Below, piece after piece: positions 9,088 through 17,717 of a DNA stretch of 64,000 nucleotides. Both the position numbers and the translations under genes were made by a program. Each line of letters begins with the position of its first letter. Positions within the stretch are counted from its first letter, which is position 1. The notes under the pieces were generated by a model. That model did not search any database and had not been told where the DNA came from. It saw only the letters and a list, made by a program, of their open reading frames with translations. The DNA comes from Rickettsia endosymbiont of Ceutorhynchus obstrictus (GTDB lineage Bacteria; Pseudomonadota; Alphaproteobacteria; Rickettsiales; Rickettsiaceae): contig NZ_OZ032162.1 in the NCBI RefSeq assembly GCF_964026565.1, positions 310,001-374,000 on the forward strand, written 5' to 3'.

Positions 9088-10479
9088 TTAAAACTGTCCA
9101 ACCATATTTTCGGCTACTACTATTTTATCAAACTCCTCTTCCGATAATAAATTTAATTCTAGTGCCGCTTGTTTTAATGTTATCCCTTGCTTATAAGCTT
9201 CTTTAGCAATTTTTGCTGCATTATCATAACCGATATGAGGATTAAGAGCGGTCACCAGCATAAGGGATTGCTCACGTAAATTATTAATCCGTTCTATGTT
9301 AGGCTCAAGTCCCTTTATACAATGCGAGACAAAGCTATTGACGCTATCTGCTAATAATTCGATAGATTGCAAGATATTATATATTATAACCGGTTTGAAA
9401 ACATTAAGTTCAAGATGACCGTTTGAGCCGGCAATCGTTACGGTTACGTGATTACCCATTACTTGGCAGCACACCATTGTTAAAGCTTCGACTTGTGTTG
9501 GGTTAACTTTACCGGGCATGATAGAGGAACCGGGTTCATTTTCCGGTAGATGTAGCTCACCGAAGCCGCATCTTGGACCGGAGCCGAGCAGTCTTATATC
9601 ATTGGCTATTTTCATTAAGCTCACTGCTATAGTATTAAGTGTACCAGAAAATTCTACTAACGCATCATGAGCAGCTAGTGCTTCAAATTTGTTAGGAGCG
9701 GTTTTAAAAGGATATTTAGTATATTCGGCTACTTTCTCGGCAAATTTTATATCAAATCCTTCGCGAGAGTTAATACCCGTGCCGACGGCCGTCCCGCCTT
9801 GTGCAAGCAAATAAACTTTTTTAAGCGCGTCTTCTATTCGCTCTAATGCATAAGCGATTTGAGTAATATAGCCGGAAAATTCTTGCTTTAAGGTTATAGG
9901 AGTAGCATCTTGTAGGTGGGTGCGTCCTATTTTAATTATGTTTTGCCAATTTTGTGATTTATCTTGCAAATTAGTTAGTAAATTTGTAAGCGCCGGGATT
10001 AACTGCTCTTTCGTTGCAAGCACGGTTGCTATATGCATAGCGGTTGGGAAAGAATCATTTGACGATTGCCCTTTATTGACGTGGTCGTTAGGATGTACAG
10101 GGGATTTGCCGCCTTTCTTGCCGGTTAATTCTTCGTTAGCAATAGCGGCGATTACCTCGTTCATATTCATATTTGTTTGCGTACCCGATCCGGTTTGCCA
10201 TACTAGTAACGGAAAATTATCGCTAAATTCACCGTTTAAAATTCTATCTACGGCTTTATCTATTGCTTTTGCTATGTTAGGTTCAAGTTCACCGAATTCT
10301 TGATTGACCGTTGCAGCACATTTTTTTAAAATTGCTAAGGAATGAATTAAAATCAAGGGCATTTTCTGCTTGCCTATCTTAAAATTTTCTAAAGATCTTT
10401 GAGTTTGCGCCCCCCAATAAAATTGATCGTCTATTTTAACTTCACCGAATGAATCTGTTTCCGTTTTATAATTTTTCAT
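9088..10479 (-). CDS. fumC: Fumarate hydratase class II
   Basis: The iron-independent TCA-cycle enzyme interconverting fumarate and L-malate. At about 463 residues it has the usual length. Visible landmarks are TGSGTQTNMNMNEV, the HPNDHVNKGQSSND substrate region and the superfamily signature GSSIMPGKVNP. The start is the ATG at 10479 (KNYKTETDSFGE follows); the open frame upstream uses weaker starts and overlaps the next gene further. It overlaps the 3' end of the upstream hypothetical gene by 14 bp, suggesting co-transcription. Confidence 0.96.
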   Translation of the reverse strand: MKNYKTETDSFGEVKIDDQFYWGAQTQRSLENFKIGKQKMPLILIHSLAILKKCAATVNQEFGELEPNIAKAIDKAVDRILNGEFSDNFPLLVWQTGSGTQTNMNMNEVIAAIANEELTGKKGGKSPVHPNDHVNKGQSSNDSFPTAMHIATVLATKEQLIPALTNLLTNLQDKSQNWQNIIKIGRTHLQDATPITLKQEFSGYITQIAYALERIEDALKKVYLLAQGGTAVGTGINSREGFDIKFAEKVAEYTKYPFKTAPNKFEALAAHDALVEFSGTLNTIAVSLMKIANDIRLLGSGPRCGFGELHLPENEPGSSIMPGKVNPTQVEALTMVCCQVMGNHVTVTIAGSNGHLELNVFKPVIIYNILQSIELLADSVNSFVSHCIKGLEPNIERINNLREQSLMLVTALNPHIGYDNAAKIAKEAYKQGITLKQAALELNLLSEEEFDKIVVAENMVGQF

Positions 10480-10936
10480 ATGTAATGTATAATTTAATTT
10501 TCTCGTGAAAATGATCACTTATTACTTCTAACCCTAGTTCCTTACATAATTTTGCAAAACTATAATATAATTTATCCTTTAAGGAAGAAGTTGCTAAGTT
10601 ATTAGAAATAAAAGCTAAAGTGTTATCTAGCATAATATCATGGTTAAAATTATAAAATTTCTGCCATTGGTGGATGTCTGGGGCGGTAGATAAATCATTG
10701 CTCGGATAGGCTACATTTTCAATTATTGCCTTACCTCGATAGATATCAAACGTTACTTCATTAATTAAATTTTTGTTTTTTAAATTATTAATTATATCAT
10801 CAAGAAATTTACCTAGTATTGCCTTGGAGAGTATTGTGTTAGTAATTTCTTTTTCTTTTAACTCTTTTATAAACTTATCTAACTGCTTCTCAAAATTTTC
10901 AATAATTTTTTTATTTCGTTCTATATTTTTTAGCAT
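10466..10936 (-). CDS. Conserved-looking hypothetical protein upstream of fumC
   Basis: A 156-residue protein I do not recognise. The first 60 residues are rich in Lys, Glu and Ile and look helical or coiled (NIERNKKIIENFEKQLDKFI). No signal peptide, membrane segment or metal motif is visible. It starts with ATG and overlaps fumC by 14 bp in the same direction, so it is probably translated with it. No function is proposed. Confidence 0.6.
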   Translation of the reverse strand: MLKNIERNKKIIENFEKQLDKFIKELKEKEITNTILSKAILGKFLDDIINNLKNKNLINEVTFDIYRGKAIIENVAYPSNDLSTAPDIHQWQKFYNFNHDIMLDNTLAFISNNLATSSLKDKLYYSFAKLCKELGLEVISDHFHEKIKLYITYEKL

Positions 10937-10976
10937 GACGCGCTCTTATTTAATTTATTATAAAAAGTTATAGCGT

Positions 10977-11090
10977 CATTCAGAAAGCTTGATACAAGCG
11001 AATTTCTCAGAACTCGTCTGTGCTCACGTACCTTTGACTGCTTGCGCAGACTCGTCTTTAAATTCATCTTGTCTAAAGCTTTCTGAATTT
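10977..11090. repeat. Rickettsia palindromic-element-like repeat (type B)
   Basis: Second copy of the element at 2095-2201. The left arm is cattcagaaagctt at 10977-10990 and the right arm aagctttctgaat at 11076-11088. Internal 'ctgtgctcacgta' and 'aaattcatcttgtct' blocks are shared with the first copy. It fills the gap between the fumC operon and rlmB. Confidence 0.65.
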
Positions 11091-11230
11091 AGCTGTATGA
11101 GTTTGTTCAAAGCTGTATTTTACACCCAATTATAATATAATACTTAAATAAGCTATTTAAGTATTATATTATAGTAGACTACTCTTTCCCTGTTAAGTAA
11201 ATAAAAAATGAATAAAACATAATATTTAAT

Positions 11231-11968
11231 TTACTTAGGATGTTTTGTATATAACAAATGAAAAATTATAGAAGCGGCATTGGATACGTTAAGGCTTTCT
11301 ACCTTATTGGAAATAGGTATTTTTACTAGATGGTCGCATGTTTCTCTAACTAACCTTCTCATTCCTTTGTCTTCCGAGCCGAGTACGACGACGATTTTAT
11401 CCGAAAATAAATTATCGTTAAAAGAATTACTTCCTGCTGAGTCAAGCCCGATAATCCAGAAACCTTGTTTTTTAAGATATTCCATAGACATACGTAAATT
11501 AGTAACTTTTATAACTTGTACTAGCTCCAAAGTACCTGAAGCCGCTTTAGCAATCGTCGCGTTTTCATCCGGAGCGTTATCTGCCGGTAATATTACGGTA
11601 TTAATTTCAAAGGCGGCTGCGCTACGAATAATTGCGCCGATATTTTGAGGGTCGGTTACCTGATCAAGAATTGCAATTCTACAATTCGGATTATTGACGT
11701 CGATATCTTCGATATTATTAGAAAAAATAGTCTTAACTTTAGCTACTATTCCTTGATGAATATGACTCGGTTCTAAAAGTTTAGATAAAAAATCGTTAGT
11801 AATAATTTTATAAGGGTAGGGGCTTATTAATTCCTTGTTAGCATTAAAAATATCAGAGGTACAAAAGATGCTTTCAATTTGACGTTTTGGATTTCTAAGA
11901 GCTGAATATACAGGGTGTTTGCCGTAAAGATAATAAAAATTTTTAGAGTTATGCCCTTTATTTCGCAT
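11231..11968 (-). CDS. rlmB: SpoU/TrmH-family rRNA 2'-O-methyltransferase
   Basis: A 245-residue SPOUT methyltransferase, most like RlmB, which methylates a guanosine of 23S rRNA. The N-terminal part (YLYGKHPVYSAL) is the SpoU substrate-binding domain. The knotted catalytic domain shows LDQVTDPQNIGAIIRSA, VVVLGSEDKGM and KIPISNKVESLNVSNAA, the three SpoU motifs. It starts with ATG just upstream of a divergent tRNA cluster. Specificity for 23S rRNA is inferred from resemblance. Confidence 0.88.
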   Translation of the reverse strand: MRNKGHNSKNFYYLYGKHPVYSALRNPKRQIESIFCTSDIFNANKELISPYPYKIITNDFLSKLLEPSHIHQGIVAKVKTIFSNNIEDIDVNNPNCRIAILDQVTDPQNIGAIIRSAAAFEINTVILPADNAPDENATIAKAASGTLELVQVIKVTNLRMSMEYLKKQGFWIIGLDSAGSNSFNDNLFSDKIVVVLGSEDKGMRRLVRETCDHLVKIPISNKVESLNVSNAASIIFHLLYTKHPK

Positions 11969-12110
11969 GTTATTAAAAACCTAGAGTAATTTGTTCTTGA
12001 CACAAACTACTATTTATTATAGAAACTTACAACTAAATAAACGTGCTAGCTGCTGTTTGTTTATTTGATGATTCGGCAAAAGATTTTATTAAATCCTATA
12101 CTAATTTCTA

Positions 12111-12139
12111 TTGTACTTTACAGTGAATTAGTCTATTTA
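12111..12139 (+). promoter_or_regulatory. Candidate promoter of the tRNA-Tyr/tRNA-Gly/tuf unit
   Basis: A -35-like ttgtac (12111-12116) and a -10-like tattta (12134-12139) are separated by 17 bp, placing a start point about 10 bp before tRNA-Tyr. A second TTGACA at 11997-12002, with a tataga 15 bp downstream, could be another promoter. An inverted repeat aaataaac/gtttattt lies between them. This is judged by eye only. Confidence 0.4.
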
Positions 12140-12156
12140 ATACAGTAGTCTTTGTA

Positions 12157-12242
12157 GGAGGGGTGGCCGAGTGGTCAATGGCAGCAGACTGTAAATCTGC
12201 CCGCGTAAGCGTACGAAGGTTCAAATCCTTCTCCCTCCACCA
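12157..12242 (+). tRNA. tRNA-Tyr (GTA anticodon)
   Basis: An 86-nt class II tRNA. Acceptor arms ggagggg and tccctcc pair with one G-U. The anticodon stem gcaga/tctgc closes loop ctgtaaa, giving GTA. A long variable arm follows, and the T arm is gaagg-ttcaaat-ccttc. The CCA is encoded. It lies 23 bp before tRNA-Gly and upstream of tuf, as in the tufB operons of other bacteria. Confidence 0.96.
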
Positions 12243-12265
12243 CACTAAATGGTTCGGAGAAGCAT

Positions 12266-12339
12266 GCGGGTGTAGTTCAATGGTAGAACTCCAGCCTTCC
12301 AAGCTGGTCGCGTGGGTTCGATTCCCATCACCCGCTCCA
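12266..12339 (+). tRNA. tRNA-Gly (TCC anticodon)
   Basis: A 74-nt tRNA. Acceptor arms gcgggtg and cacccgc pair fully. The anticodon stem ccagc/gctgg closes loop cttccaa, giving TCC. The discriminator is T and the CCA is encoded. It sits about 100 bp before tuf and is likely co-transcribed with it. Confidence 0.96.
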
Positions 12340-12441
12340 AATATTTAGTAATAAAGTTTGTGAAGATTTAGCAAAATAAATAATATGCGCTTTAAAAAAT
12401 CAGTTTGTATTAAACCTAAAAAATTGTAGAGAGTAAATAAT

Positions 12442-13626
12442 ATGGCAAAAGCAAAGTTTGAAAGAAACAAACCACATGTTAATATAGGTACTATCGGTCA
12501 CGTAGATCACGGTAAAACTTCTTTAACGGCGGCAATAACAATAGTGCTTTCCAAAGAAGGTGGAGCAAAGGCAACAGCTTACGATCAAATCGATGCGGCT
12601 CCTGAAGAGAAGGAGAGAGGTATAACAATCTCTACTGCACATGTGGAATATGAAACTAAAGCTAGGCACTATGCTCACGTTGATTGTCCGGGACATGCCG
12701 ACTATGTAAAAAACATGATAACGGGTGCGGCTCAAATGGATGGAGCAATACTTGTTGTTTCTGCCGCTGACGGTCCGATGCCTCAAACCAGAGAGCATAT
12801 ATTACTAGCTAAGCAGGTAGGTGTTCCGGCTATGGTCGTCTTTTTAAATAAAGTAGATATGGTTGATGATCCTGAGTTGCTAGAGTTAGTTGAAATGGAA
12901 GTAAGAGAATTGTTATCAAAATACGGTTTTCCCGGTGATGATATACCTTTTGTTAAGGGTTCTGCGCTTCAAGCGTTAGAAGGTAAGCCTGAAGGAGAGA
13001 AGGCTATTCATGAATTAATGGATGCCGTAGATAGTTATATTCCTCAACCGAAAAGAGAAACTGAAAAGCCGTTCTTAATGCCGATAGAAGATGTATTTTC
13101 TATCTCCGGAAGAGGTACTGTTGTAACCGGTAGGATTGAAACCGGCGTGGTAAAAGTCAGTGATTCTATAGAAATCGTCGGTATGAAAGAAACTCAAACT
13201 AGTACTTGTACCGGTGTTGAAATGTTTAGAAAGCTTCTTGATAGCGGAGAAGCAGGGGATAATGTCGGTATATTACTACGCGGTACGAAAAGAGAGGAAG
13301 TTCAAAGAGGGCAAGTACTGGCGAAGCCCGGTAGTATAACTCCGCATGATGAATTTGAAGCCGAAGTATATGTGCTTACCAAAGATGAAGGTGGGCGTCA
13401 TACTCCGTTTACTAATAATTATCGTCCACAATTCTATTTTAGAACAACGGATGTTACCGGTACAATAGAATTGCCGGCTGATAAGCAGATGGTTATGCCC
13501 GGTGATAATGCTAATTTTAAAGTTAAGTTAATTGCCCCAATTGCTATGCAGGAAGGACTGAAATTCTCCATTCGGGAAGGCGGTAAGACGGTTGGAGCAG
13601 GTGTTGTATCAAAAATTATAAAATAA
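12442..13626 (+). CDS. tuf: Translation elongation factor EF-Tu
   Basis: The GTPase that carries aminoacyl-tRNA to the ribosomal A site. At 394 residues it has the normal length. The G domain shows GHVDHGKTSL, DCPGHADYVKNM, NKVD and a SAL box; domains 2 and 3 follow and the chain ends GAGVVSKIIK. It is preceded by two tRNA genes and followed by a hairpin terminator, then rpsJ. No fusA or rpsG is beside it, so this is the relocated single-copy tuf arrangement known from Rickettsia. Confidence 0.98.
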   Translation: MAKAKFERNKPHVNIGTIGHVDHGKTSLTAAITIVLSKEGGAKATAYDQIDAAPEEKERGITISTAHVEYETKARHYAHVDCPGHADYVKNMITGAAQMDGAILVVSAADGPMPQTREHILLAKQVGVPAMVVFLNKVDMVDDPELLELVEMEVRELLSKYGFPGDDIPFVKGSALQALEGKPEGEKAIHELMDAVDSYIPQPKRETEKPFLMPIEDVFSISGRGTVVTGRIETGVVKVSDSIEIVGMKETQTSTCTGVEMFRKLLDSGEAGDNVGILLRGTKREEVQRGQVLAKPGSITPHDEFEAEVYVLTKDEGGRHTPFTNNYRPQFYFRTTDVTGTIELPADKQMVMPGDNANFKVKLIAPIAMQEGLKFSIREGGKTVGAGVVSKIIK

Positions 13627-13634
13627 CTTGTTTT

Positions 13635-13669
13635 ATAAATGCCTATTATCTTGTATAATGGGCATTTAT
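13635..13669 (+). terminator. Hairpin terminator after tuf
   Basis: Arms ataaatgcctattat and ataatgggcatttat pair over 15 bp with one G-T and a 5-nt loop. They begin 8 bp after the tuf stop codon and are followed by a T-rich stretch. This is consistent with a Rho-independent terminator separating tuf from the S10 cluster. Confidence 0.65.
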
Positions 13670-13693
13670 TATTTTGAGATATATTTAAGGATG

Positions 13694-13813
13694 TACTGCT
13701 CGTATTTTGAGAATTAGATTTTATTTTGAGGGGTGAGTGTACGGAGCGTACACTTAAGTAACGTGAGTACACGAATCCTTGATAAAAAGACTTCTTGAAA
13801 GATGAGCAGTATA
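13694..13813. repeat. Rickettsia palindromic-element-like repeat between tuf and rpsJ
   Basis: Inverted arms 'tactgctcgtattttgag' and 'cttgaaagatgagcagta' bound about 120 bp, with a smaller internal palindrome around 'gtacggagcgtac'. It belongs to the same type as 1923-2053. It lies directly upstream of rpsJ, so any S10-operon promoter must be within or beside it. Confidence 0.6.
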
Positions 13814-13852
13814 TTTTGAATAGTCTTGCTGTTTGTAACAAAGGTTTACTAA

Positions 13853-14176
13853 ATGAAAAATAGTCAAAAAATTAAGATTCGTTTAAAGTCATTTGATCAT
13901 CGTATTCTTGATCAAGCTACGAAAGAAATAGTCGGCGCTGTTAAAAGAACCGGAGCTGATGTTAGCGGTCCTATCCCTCTACCTAGAATGATTGAAAGAT
14001 TTACCGTAAATAGATCTCCTCACGTACATATAAAGTCAAGGGAACAATTCGAGATCAGAACTCAAAAAAGATTGCTTATTATAAGCTATCCAACGCCGCA
14101 AACCGTTGATGCTTTAAAGAAAGTTGATTTGCCTGCCGGTATTGACGTTGAGATAAAATTAGAGAGTGGGGAGTAA
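13853..14176 (+). CDS. rpsJ: 30S ribosomal protein S10
   Basis: A component of the 30S head; in other bacteria it is also the NusE partner in antitermination. The chain is 107 residues with the S10 signature region SPHVHIKSREQFEIRTQKR. It is the first gene of the S10 cluster. Its TAA stop shares a base with the ATG of rplC (taatg), so the two are translationally coupled. Confidence 0.98.
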   Translation: MKNSQKIKIRLKSFDHRILDQATKEIVGAVKRTGADVSGPIPLPRMIERFTVNRSPHVHIKSREQFEIRTQKRLLIISYPTPQTVDALKKVDLPAGIDVEIKLESGE

Positions 14177-14823
14177 TGAGAACTGGTATAATTGCCCAAA
14201 AAATTGGTATGACTTCAGTGTTTAATGAAAAAGGAGAGAGGGTTACTCTTACTCTAGTAAAGGTTGATAATTGTCAGGTTATAGGACATAAAACTACAGA
14301 AAAACATGGATATAATGCTATAGTTATCGGGATAAAAGATAAAAAAATATCAAGGGTAACTAAGCCGATGAAGCAGATATTTGCTAACGCTAAAGTATCG
14401 CCTAAGGTGAAATTAAAAGAATTTAGGGTGTCTGAAGATAATTTTATCGATATCACTACTAATTTAGAAGTGGATCATTTTACCGCCGGTCAATTTGTTG
14501 ACGTATCTAGTACTACTATAGGTAAAGGTTTTGCCGGTAGTATGAAAAGACATAATTTTAGAGGGCTTGAGGCTTCTCACGGTGTGTCGATATCCCATCG
14601 TTCTCACGGTTCTACCGGAGGAAGGCAGGATCCGGGTAAAGTTTTTAAGAATAAGAAGATGGCCGGACATATGGGATGTCAAAAAGTTACTATTCAAAAT
14701 CTAAAAATATTCGGGGTTGATAAAGAGCGCGGGGTTATTATGATTAAAGGTAGCATTCCGGGTTCTAAAGGTTCTTATCTTTGCATTAAAGATGCAATAA
14801 AAAAGGCCTCAATAACGATATAA
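14176..14823 (+). CDS. rplC: 50S ribosomal protein L3
   Basis: An early-assembly 50S protein reaching the peptidyl-transferase centre. The chain is 215 residues, beginning RTGIIAQKIGMTSVF. The conserved central loop includes GFAGSMKRHNFRG and HGSTGGRQDPGKV. It overlaps rpsJ by one base. Unusually, it is separated from rplD by 485 bp of repeat sequence in place of the usual few bases. Confidence 0.98.
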   Translation: MRTGIIAQKIGMTSVFNEKGERVTLTLVKVDNCQVIGHKTTEKHGYNAIVIGIKDKKISRVTKPMKQIFANAKVSPKVKLKEFRVSEDNFIDITTNLEVDHFTAGQFVDVSSTTIGKGFAGSMKRHNFRGLEASHGVSISHRSHGSTGGRQDPGKVFKNKKMAGHMGCQKVTIQNLKIFGVDKERGVIMIKGSIPGSKGSYLCIKDAIKKASITI

Positions 14824-14891
14824 TAAATTTAAGAGAATAGTTAAAAAATTGCTGTGTTAATTGGTAAACACAGTGTTGATCGATTTTACCT

Positions 14892-15084
14892 CGTCATTGC
14901 GAGCGACTAAAGGCGTTGCTGCATGGATCGAATTTTTGGTGTCATACCGTGGCTCGTCCACGGTATCCAGTCTTTTATTAAGGTTTTTCTGGATACCGTG
15001 GACGAGCCACGGTATGACACCGTACTTGTAATAACTATAGTACGATAATTATGATCCACGCAACAATGCCTACTCGCAATGACG
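14892..15084. repeat. Large compound palindrome inside the S10 operon
   Basis: Outer arms cgtcattgcgag (14892-14903) and ctcgcaatgacg (15073-15084) enclose a second pair of 'tgcatggatc' and 'gatccacgca' modules. Inside these is a perfect 33-bp inverted repeat, 14938-14970 and 14989-15021, with an 18-bp loop. The 33-bp arm begins ggtgtcataccgtgg. Transcribed, it would fold into a very stable hairpin. Related 'cataccgtggctt...' palindromes occur near 31.6 and 32.3 kb. Confidence 0.85.
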
Positions 15085-15104
15085 ATTAACATTGCACATG
15101 AGCA

Positions 15105-15246
15105 TTGTTTACGGCATTGTTGCATGGCTTGTTTTACATTTTGTGTATTCCCTCGAAAGAGAGAATCTACTTAACAATATAACAAAATTAGTAAGTTAGA
15201 TAGCAGCTTTCGCTGATATGACACCAAAAATTCGAGCCATGCAACA
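15105..15246. repeat. Second inverted repeat between rplC and rplD
   Basis: The ends 'ggcattgttgcatggct' on the left and 'agccatgcaacaa' on the right are inverted copies of the dispersed 'gccatgcaacaa' module and enclose about 110 bp of AT-rich sequence. With the preceding palindrome it fills the rplC-rplD gap. No coding sequence was recognised here. Confidence 0.6.
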
Positions 15247-15308
15247 AGGTCATTATTTACTCACAATTACGGCTCTAGAGTATAGAAGATTATATAGGTT
15301 AAACAAAT

Positions 15309-15932
15309 ATGAAGACTAAAATATTAAATCTTGCCAATGAAGAGATTGGGGAGATTAGTTTAGATAAAGATATATTTGCTTTGGAGTTCATCAGAGAAGA
15401 TATTATAAAGCTTGTTGTTGATTGGCAGCGAGTTAAGGCAATGTCCGGTACTCACCAAACTAAAACGGTATCAGGGGTATCCGGTACTACAAAAAAACCG
15501 TTTAAGCAAAAAGGTACGGGTAACGCAAGACAAGGTTCGCTGCGGTCTGCCCAAATGCGCGGCGGTGGAGTAGCTCATGGTCCGGTATCAAGAAGTCATG
15601 CAACAAAATTGCCTAAAAAAGTTAGAAAACTTGGGTTAATGCATGCTTTATCAGGAAAATTAGCGGAGGGGAAATTATTAGTAATAAATTCTTTAAAGCT
15701 AGATGAGCCTAAAACTTCTATTCTTGCAAATATATTAAGTAAATTTCAAGGAAAAAGCTTTTTTGTAATTGATGGAAATGAGGTTGATGTTAATTTTTCC
15801 TTAGCTGCAAAAAATATTCATAATACAATAGTGGTTCCGCAAATAGGAGCGAATGTTTACGATATAATACGTCATGAATATGTGTTGATATCACAAGAGG
15901 CAGTTGATGTTTTAGAAAAGAGGTTAAAATGA
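15309..15932 (+). CDS. rplD: 50S ribosomal protein L4
   Basis: An early 50S assembly protein whose loop lines the exit tunnel. The chain is 207 residues. The tunnel-loop region KPFKQKGTGNARQGSLRSAQMRGGG is clearly present, split here only for length, and includes the typical GTGNARQGS. Its stop overlaps the rplW start by 4 bp. It follows the repeat-filled gap after rplC, so either the transcript reads through the hairpins or a promoter lies in the repeats. Confidence 0.97.
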   Translation: MKTKILNLANEEIGEISLDKDIFALEFIREDIIKLVVDWQRVKAMSGTHQTKTVSGVSGTTKKPFKQKGTGNARQGSLRSAQMRGGGVAHGPVSRSHATKLPKKVRKLGLMHALSGKLAEGKLLVINSLKLDEPKTSILANILSKFQGKSFFVIDGNEVDVNFSLAAKNIHNTIVVPQIGANVYDIIRHEYVLISQEAVDVLEKRLK

Positions 15933-16225
15933 ATTTTTATAAACATTACGATTTGATTAGAAGACCGGTTATAACCGAAAAAACTACCGCCCTTTCTGAA
16001 CAAAATAAATTTACTTTTTATGTAGATCAGCTTGCTAAAAAAATCTCTGTTAAAAAAGCCATTGAAGAAATATTTAAAGTAAAAGTTAAAAAAGTTAATA
16101 TTTTAAATGTGAAAGGTAAGAAGAAAAGATTTAAAGGGATTAACGGATGTCAATCCGATAGGAAGAAAGCTATCGTGACATTAGAAAAAGATCATACTAT
16201 TGATTTTACCGGAGGAATTAAATAA
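15929..16225 (+). CDS. rplW: 50S ribosomal protein L23
   Basis: A 98-residue 50S protein at the exit of the peptide tunnel, the docking site for SRP and trigger factor. It has RRPVITEKTT near the start and KVKKVNILNVKGK in the middle. It overlaps rplD by 4 bp and abuts rplB with no gap. Confidence 0.96.
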   Translation: MNFYKHYDLIRRPVITEKTTALSEQNKFTFYVDQLAKKISVKKAIEEIFKVKVKKVNILNVKGKKKRFKGINGCQSDRKKAIVTLEKDHTIDFTGGIK

Positions 16226-17047
16226 ATGGCTTTAAAGAAATTTAACCCGATTACTCCTTCACTTAGAGAGTTAATACAAGTTGATAAAACTAGTCTTTGG
16301 AAAGGCAAACCTTTTAAACCTTTAACTAAAGGGTTAACTAAAACGGGCGGGAGAAATAATCAAGGTAGAATTACGTCGTGGCATAGAGGCGGCGGGCATA
16401 AAAAATTATATCGTATTATTGATTTTAAAAGAAATAAACTAGATGTATTTGCGATTGTTGAAAGAATAGAGTATGATCCGAATCGTACTGCCTTCATTGC
16501 TTTAATTAAATTTGAAGACGGCGAACATGCGTATATTTTAGCACCGCAAAAATTAGCCATAGGCGATAAAATTATATCTAGCAAAGAGGCTGATATTAAA
16601 ATCGGCAACTGTCTGCCTTTAAGATTTATTCCGGTTGGAACTACTTTACATAATGTTGAAATGAAGGTAGGAAAAGGCGGTCAAATTGCAAGGTCGGCCG
16701 GTACTTCGGTAGATTTGGTGGGTAAAGATTCAGGATATGCTCAAATTAAGCTTAGATCGGGGGAATTTAGATTAGTACCTTTAGATTGTAAAGCTACTAT
16801 AGGCGTTGTTTCTAACTCGGATCAAAAAAATATTAATTTAGGGAAAGCCGGTAGAAATAGATGGCTAGGATGGAGACCTCACGTTAGAGGTGTAGCTATG
16901 AACCCGGTTGATCATCCGCATGGCGGCGGTGAAGGTAAAACTTCCGGAGGGCGTCATCCCGTTACTCCTTGGGGATTCCCGACTAAAGGTAAAAAGACTC
17001 GTAAAAATAAATCTACCTCGAAGTTTATTATCAAGAAAAGAAAATAA
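16226..17047 (+). CDS. rplB: 50S ribosomal protein L2
   Basis: A core 50S protein needed for subunit association and peptidyl transfer. The chain is 273 residues. The C-terminal signature region NPVDHPHGGGEGK is intact and includes the conserved histidine. The basic tail ends FIIKKRK. It starts one base after the rplW stop codon. Confidence 0.98.
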   Translation: MALKKFNPITPSLRELIQVDKTSLWKGKPFKPLTKGLTKTGGRNNQGRITSWHRGGGHKKLYRIIDFKRNKLDVFAIVERIEYDPNRTAFIALIKFEDGEHAYILAPQKLAIGDKIISSKEADIKIGNCLPLRFIPVGTTLHNVEMKVGKGGQIARSAGTSVDLVGKDSGYAQIKLRSGEFRLVPLDCKATIGVVSNSDQKNINLGKAGRNRWLGWRPHVRGVAMNPVDHPHGGGEGKTSGGRHPVTPWGFPTKGKKTRKNKSTSKFIIKKRK

Positions 17048-17072
17048 TTAAAATTAAAATTAGGTGTTAATT

Positions 17073-17351
17073 ATGGCGCGTTCAGTTTGGAAAGGGCCTT
17101 TTGTAGACGGTTATTTGATAAAAAAAGTACATAAGTTAATGGAATCCGGTAAATCGGAAATGATTAAAACTTGGTCCAGAAGGTCAACTATTTTGCCTTT
17201 TTTTGTTGGTTTTACCTTTTCCGTGCATAACGGAAATAAGTTTATACCGGTTTCCGTAAGTGAAGAAATGGTTGGCAGAAAATTAGGAGAATTTGCGCCG
17301 ACTAGAACATTTTACGGTCATGGAGCAGATAAAAAAGTTAAAAGAAAATAA
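17073..17351 (+). CDS. rpsS: 30S ribosomal protein S19
   Basis: A 30S head protein near the A-site finger and S13. I use the ATG at 17073, giving ARSVWKGPFVDG; a GTG at 17064 in the same frame would add three residues not typical of S19. The product is 92 residues. The signature region KTWSRRSTILPFFVGFTF is present. It lies between rplB and rplV as usual. Confidence 0.97.
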   Translation: MARSVWKGPFVDGYLIKKVHKLMESGKSEMIKTWSRRSTILPFFVGFTFSVHNGNKFIPVSVSEEMVGRKLGEFAPTRTFYGHGADKKVKRK

Positions 17352-17356
17352 ATTAT

Positions 17357-17716
17357 ATGGCACAAGTAAGTAAAAATTTTGCTACGGCAAAAGCTAAATC
17401 TATTAGAGTTAGTCCCAGAAAGTTAAATTTAGTTGCAGCTTCTATTAGAAATATGAAAGTCGCACAAGCATTAGTGCAGTTAACTTTCTCACCGAAACGA
17501 ATTGCACATGATGTAAAAAATTGTTTACATTCAGCAATTGCTAATGCTGAAAATAATTTAGGTCTAGATATAGATAGATTAGTTATTACGAGTGTTACGG
17601 TCGGTAAAGCTTTAGTGATGAAAAGAGTTATGCCGAGAGCTAAAGGGAGAGCGGCTCGAATTAATAAGTTTTTTAGTAATCTCTATATCACCGTTACAGA
17701 AAAAGAGGAGAATTAA
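17357..17716 (+). CDS. rplV: 50S ribosomal protein L22
   Basis: A 119-residue 50S protein whose beta-hairpin lines the exit tunnel. It shows SPRKLNLVAASIRNMKVAQA and the hairpin region KRVMPRAKGRAARINK. It is 5 bp from rpsS and 1 bp from rpsC. Confidence 0.97.
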   Translation: MAQVSKNFATAKAKSIRVSPRKLNLVAASIRNMKVAQALVQLTFSPKRIAHDVKNCLHSAIANAENNLGLDIDRLVITSVTVGKALVMKRVMPRAKGRAARINKFFSNLYITVTEKEEN

Positions 17717-17717
17717 A

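Noticed and set aside
14907..15125. Minus-strand frame within the rplC-rplD palindrome
   Set aside because: It is made by the palindromic repeats; the same peptides appear in repeats elsewhere.
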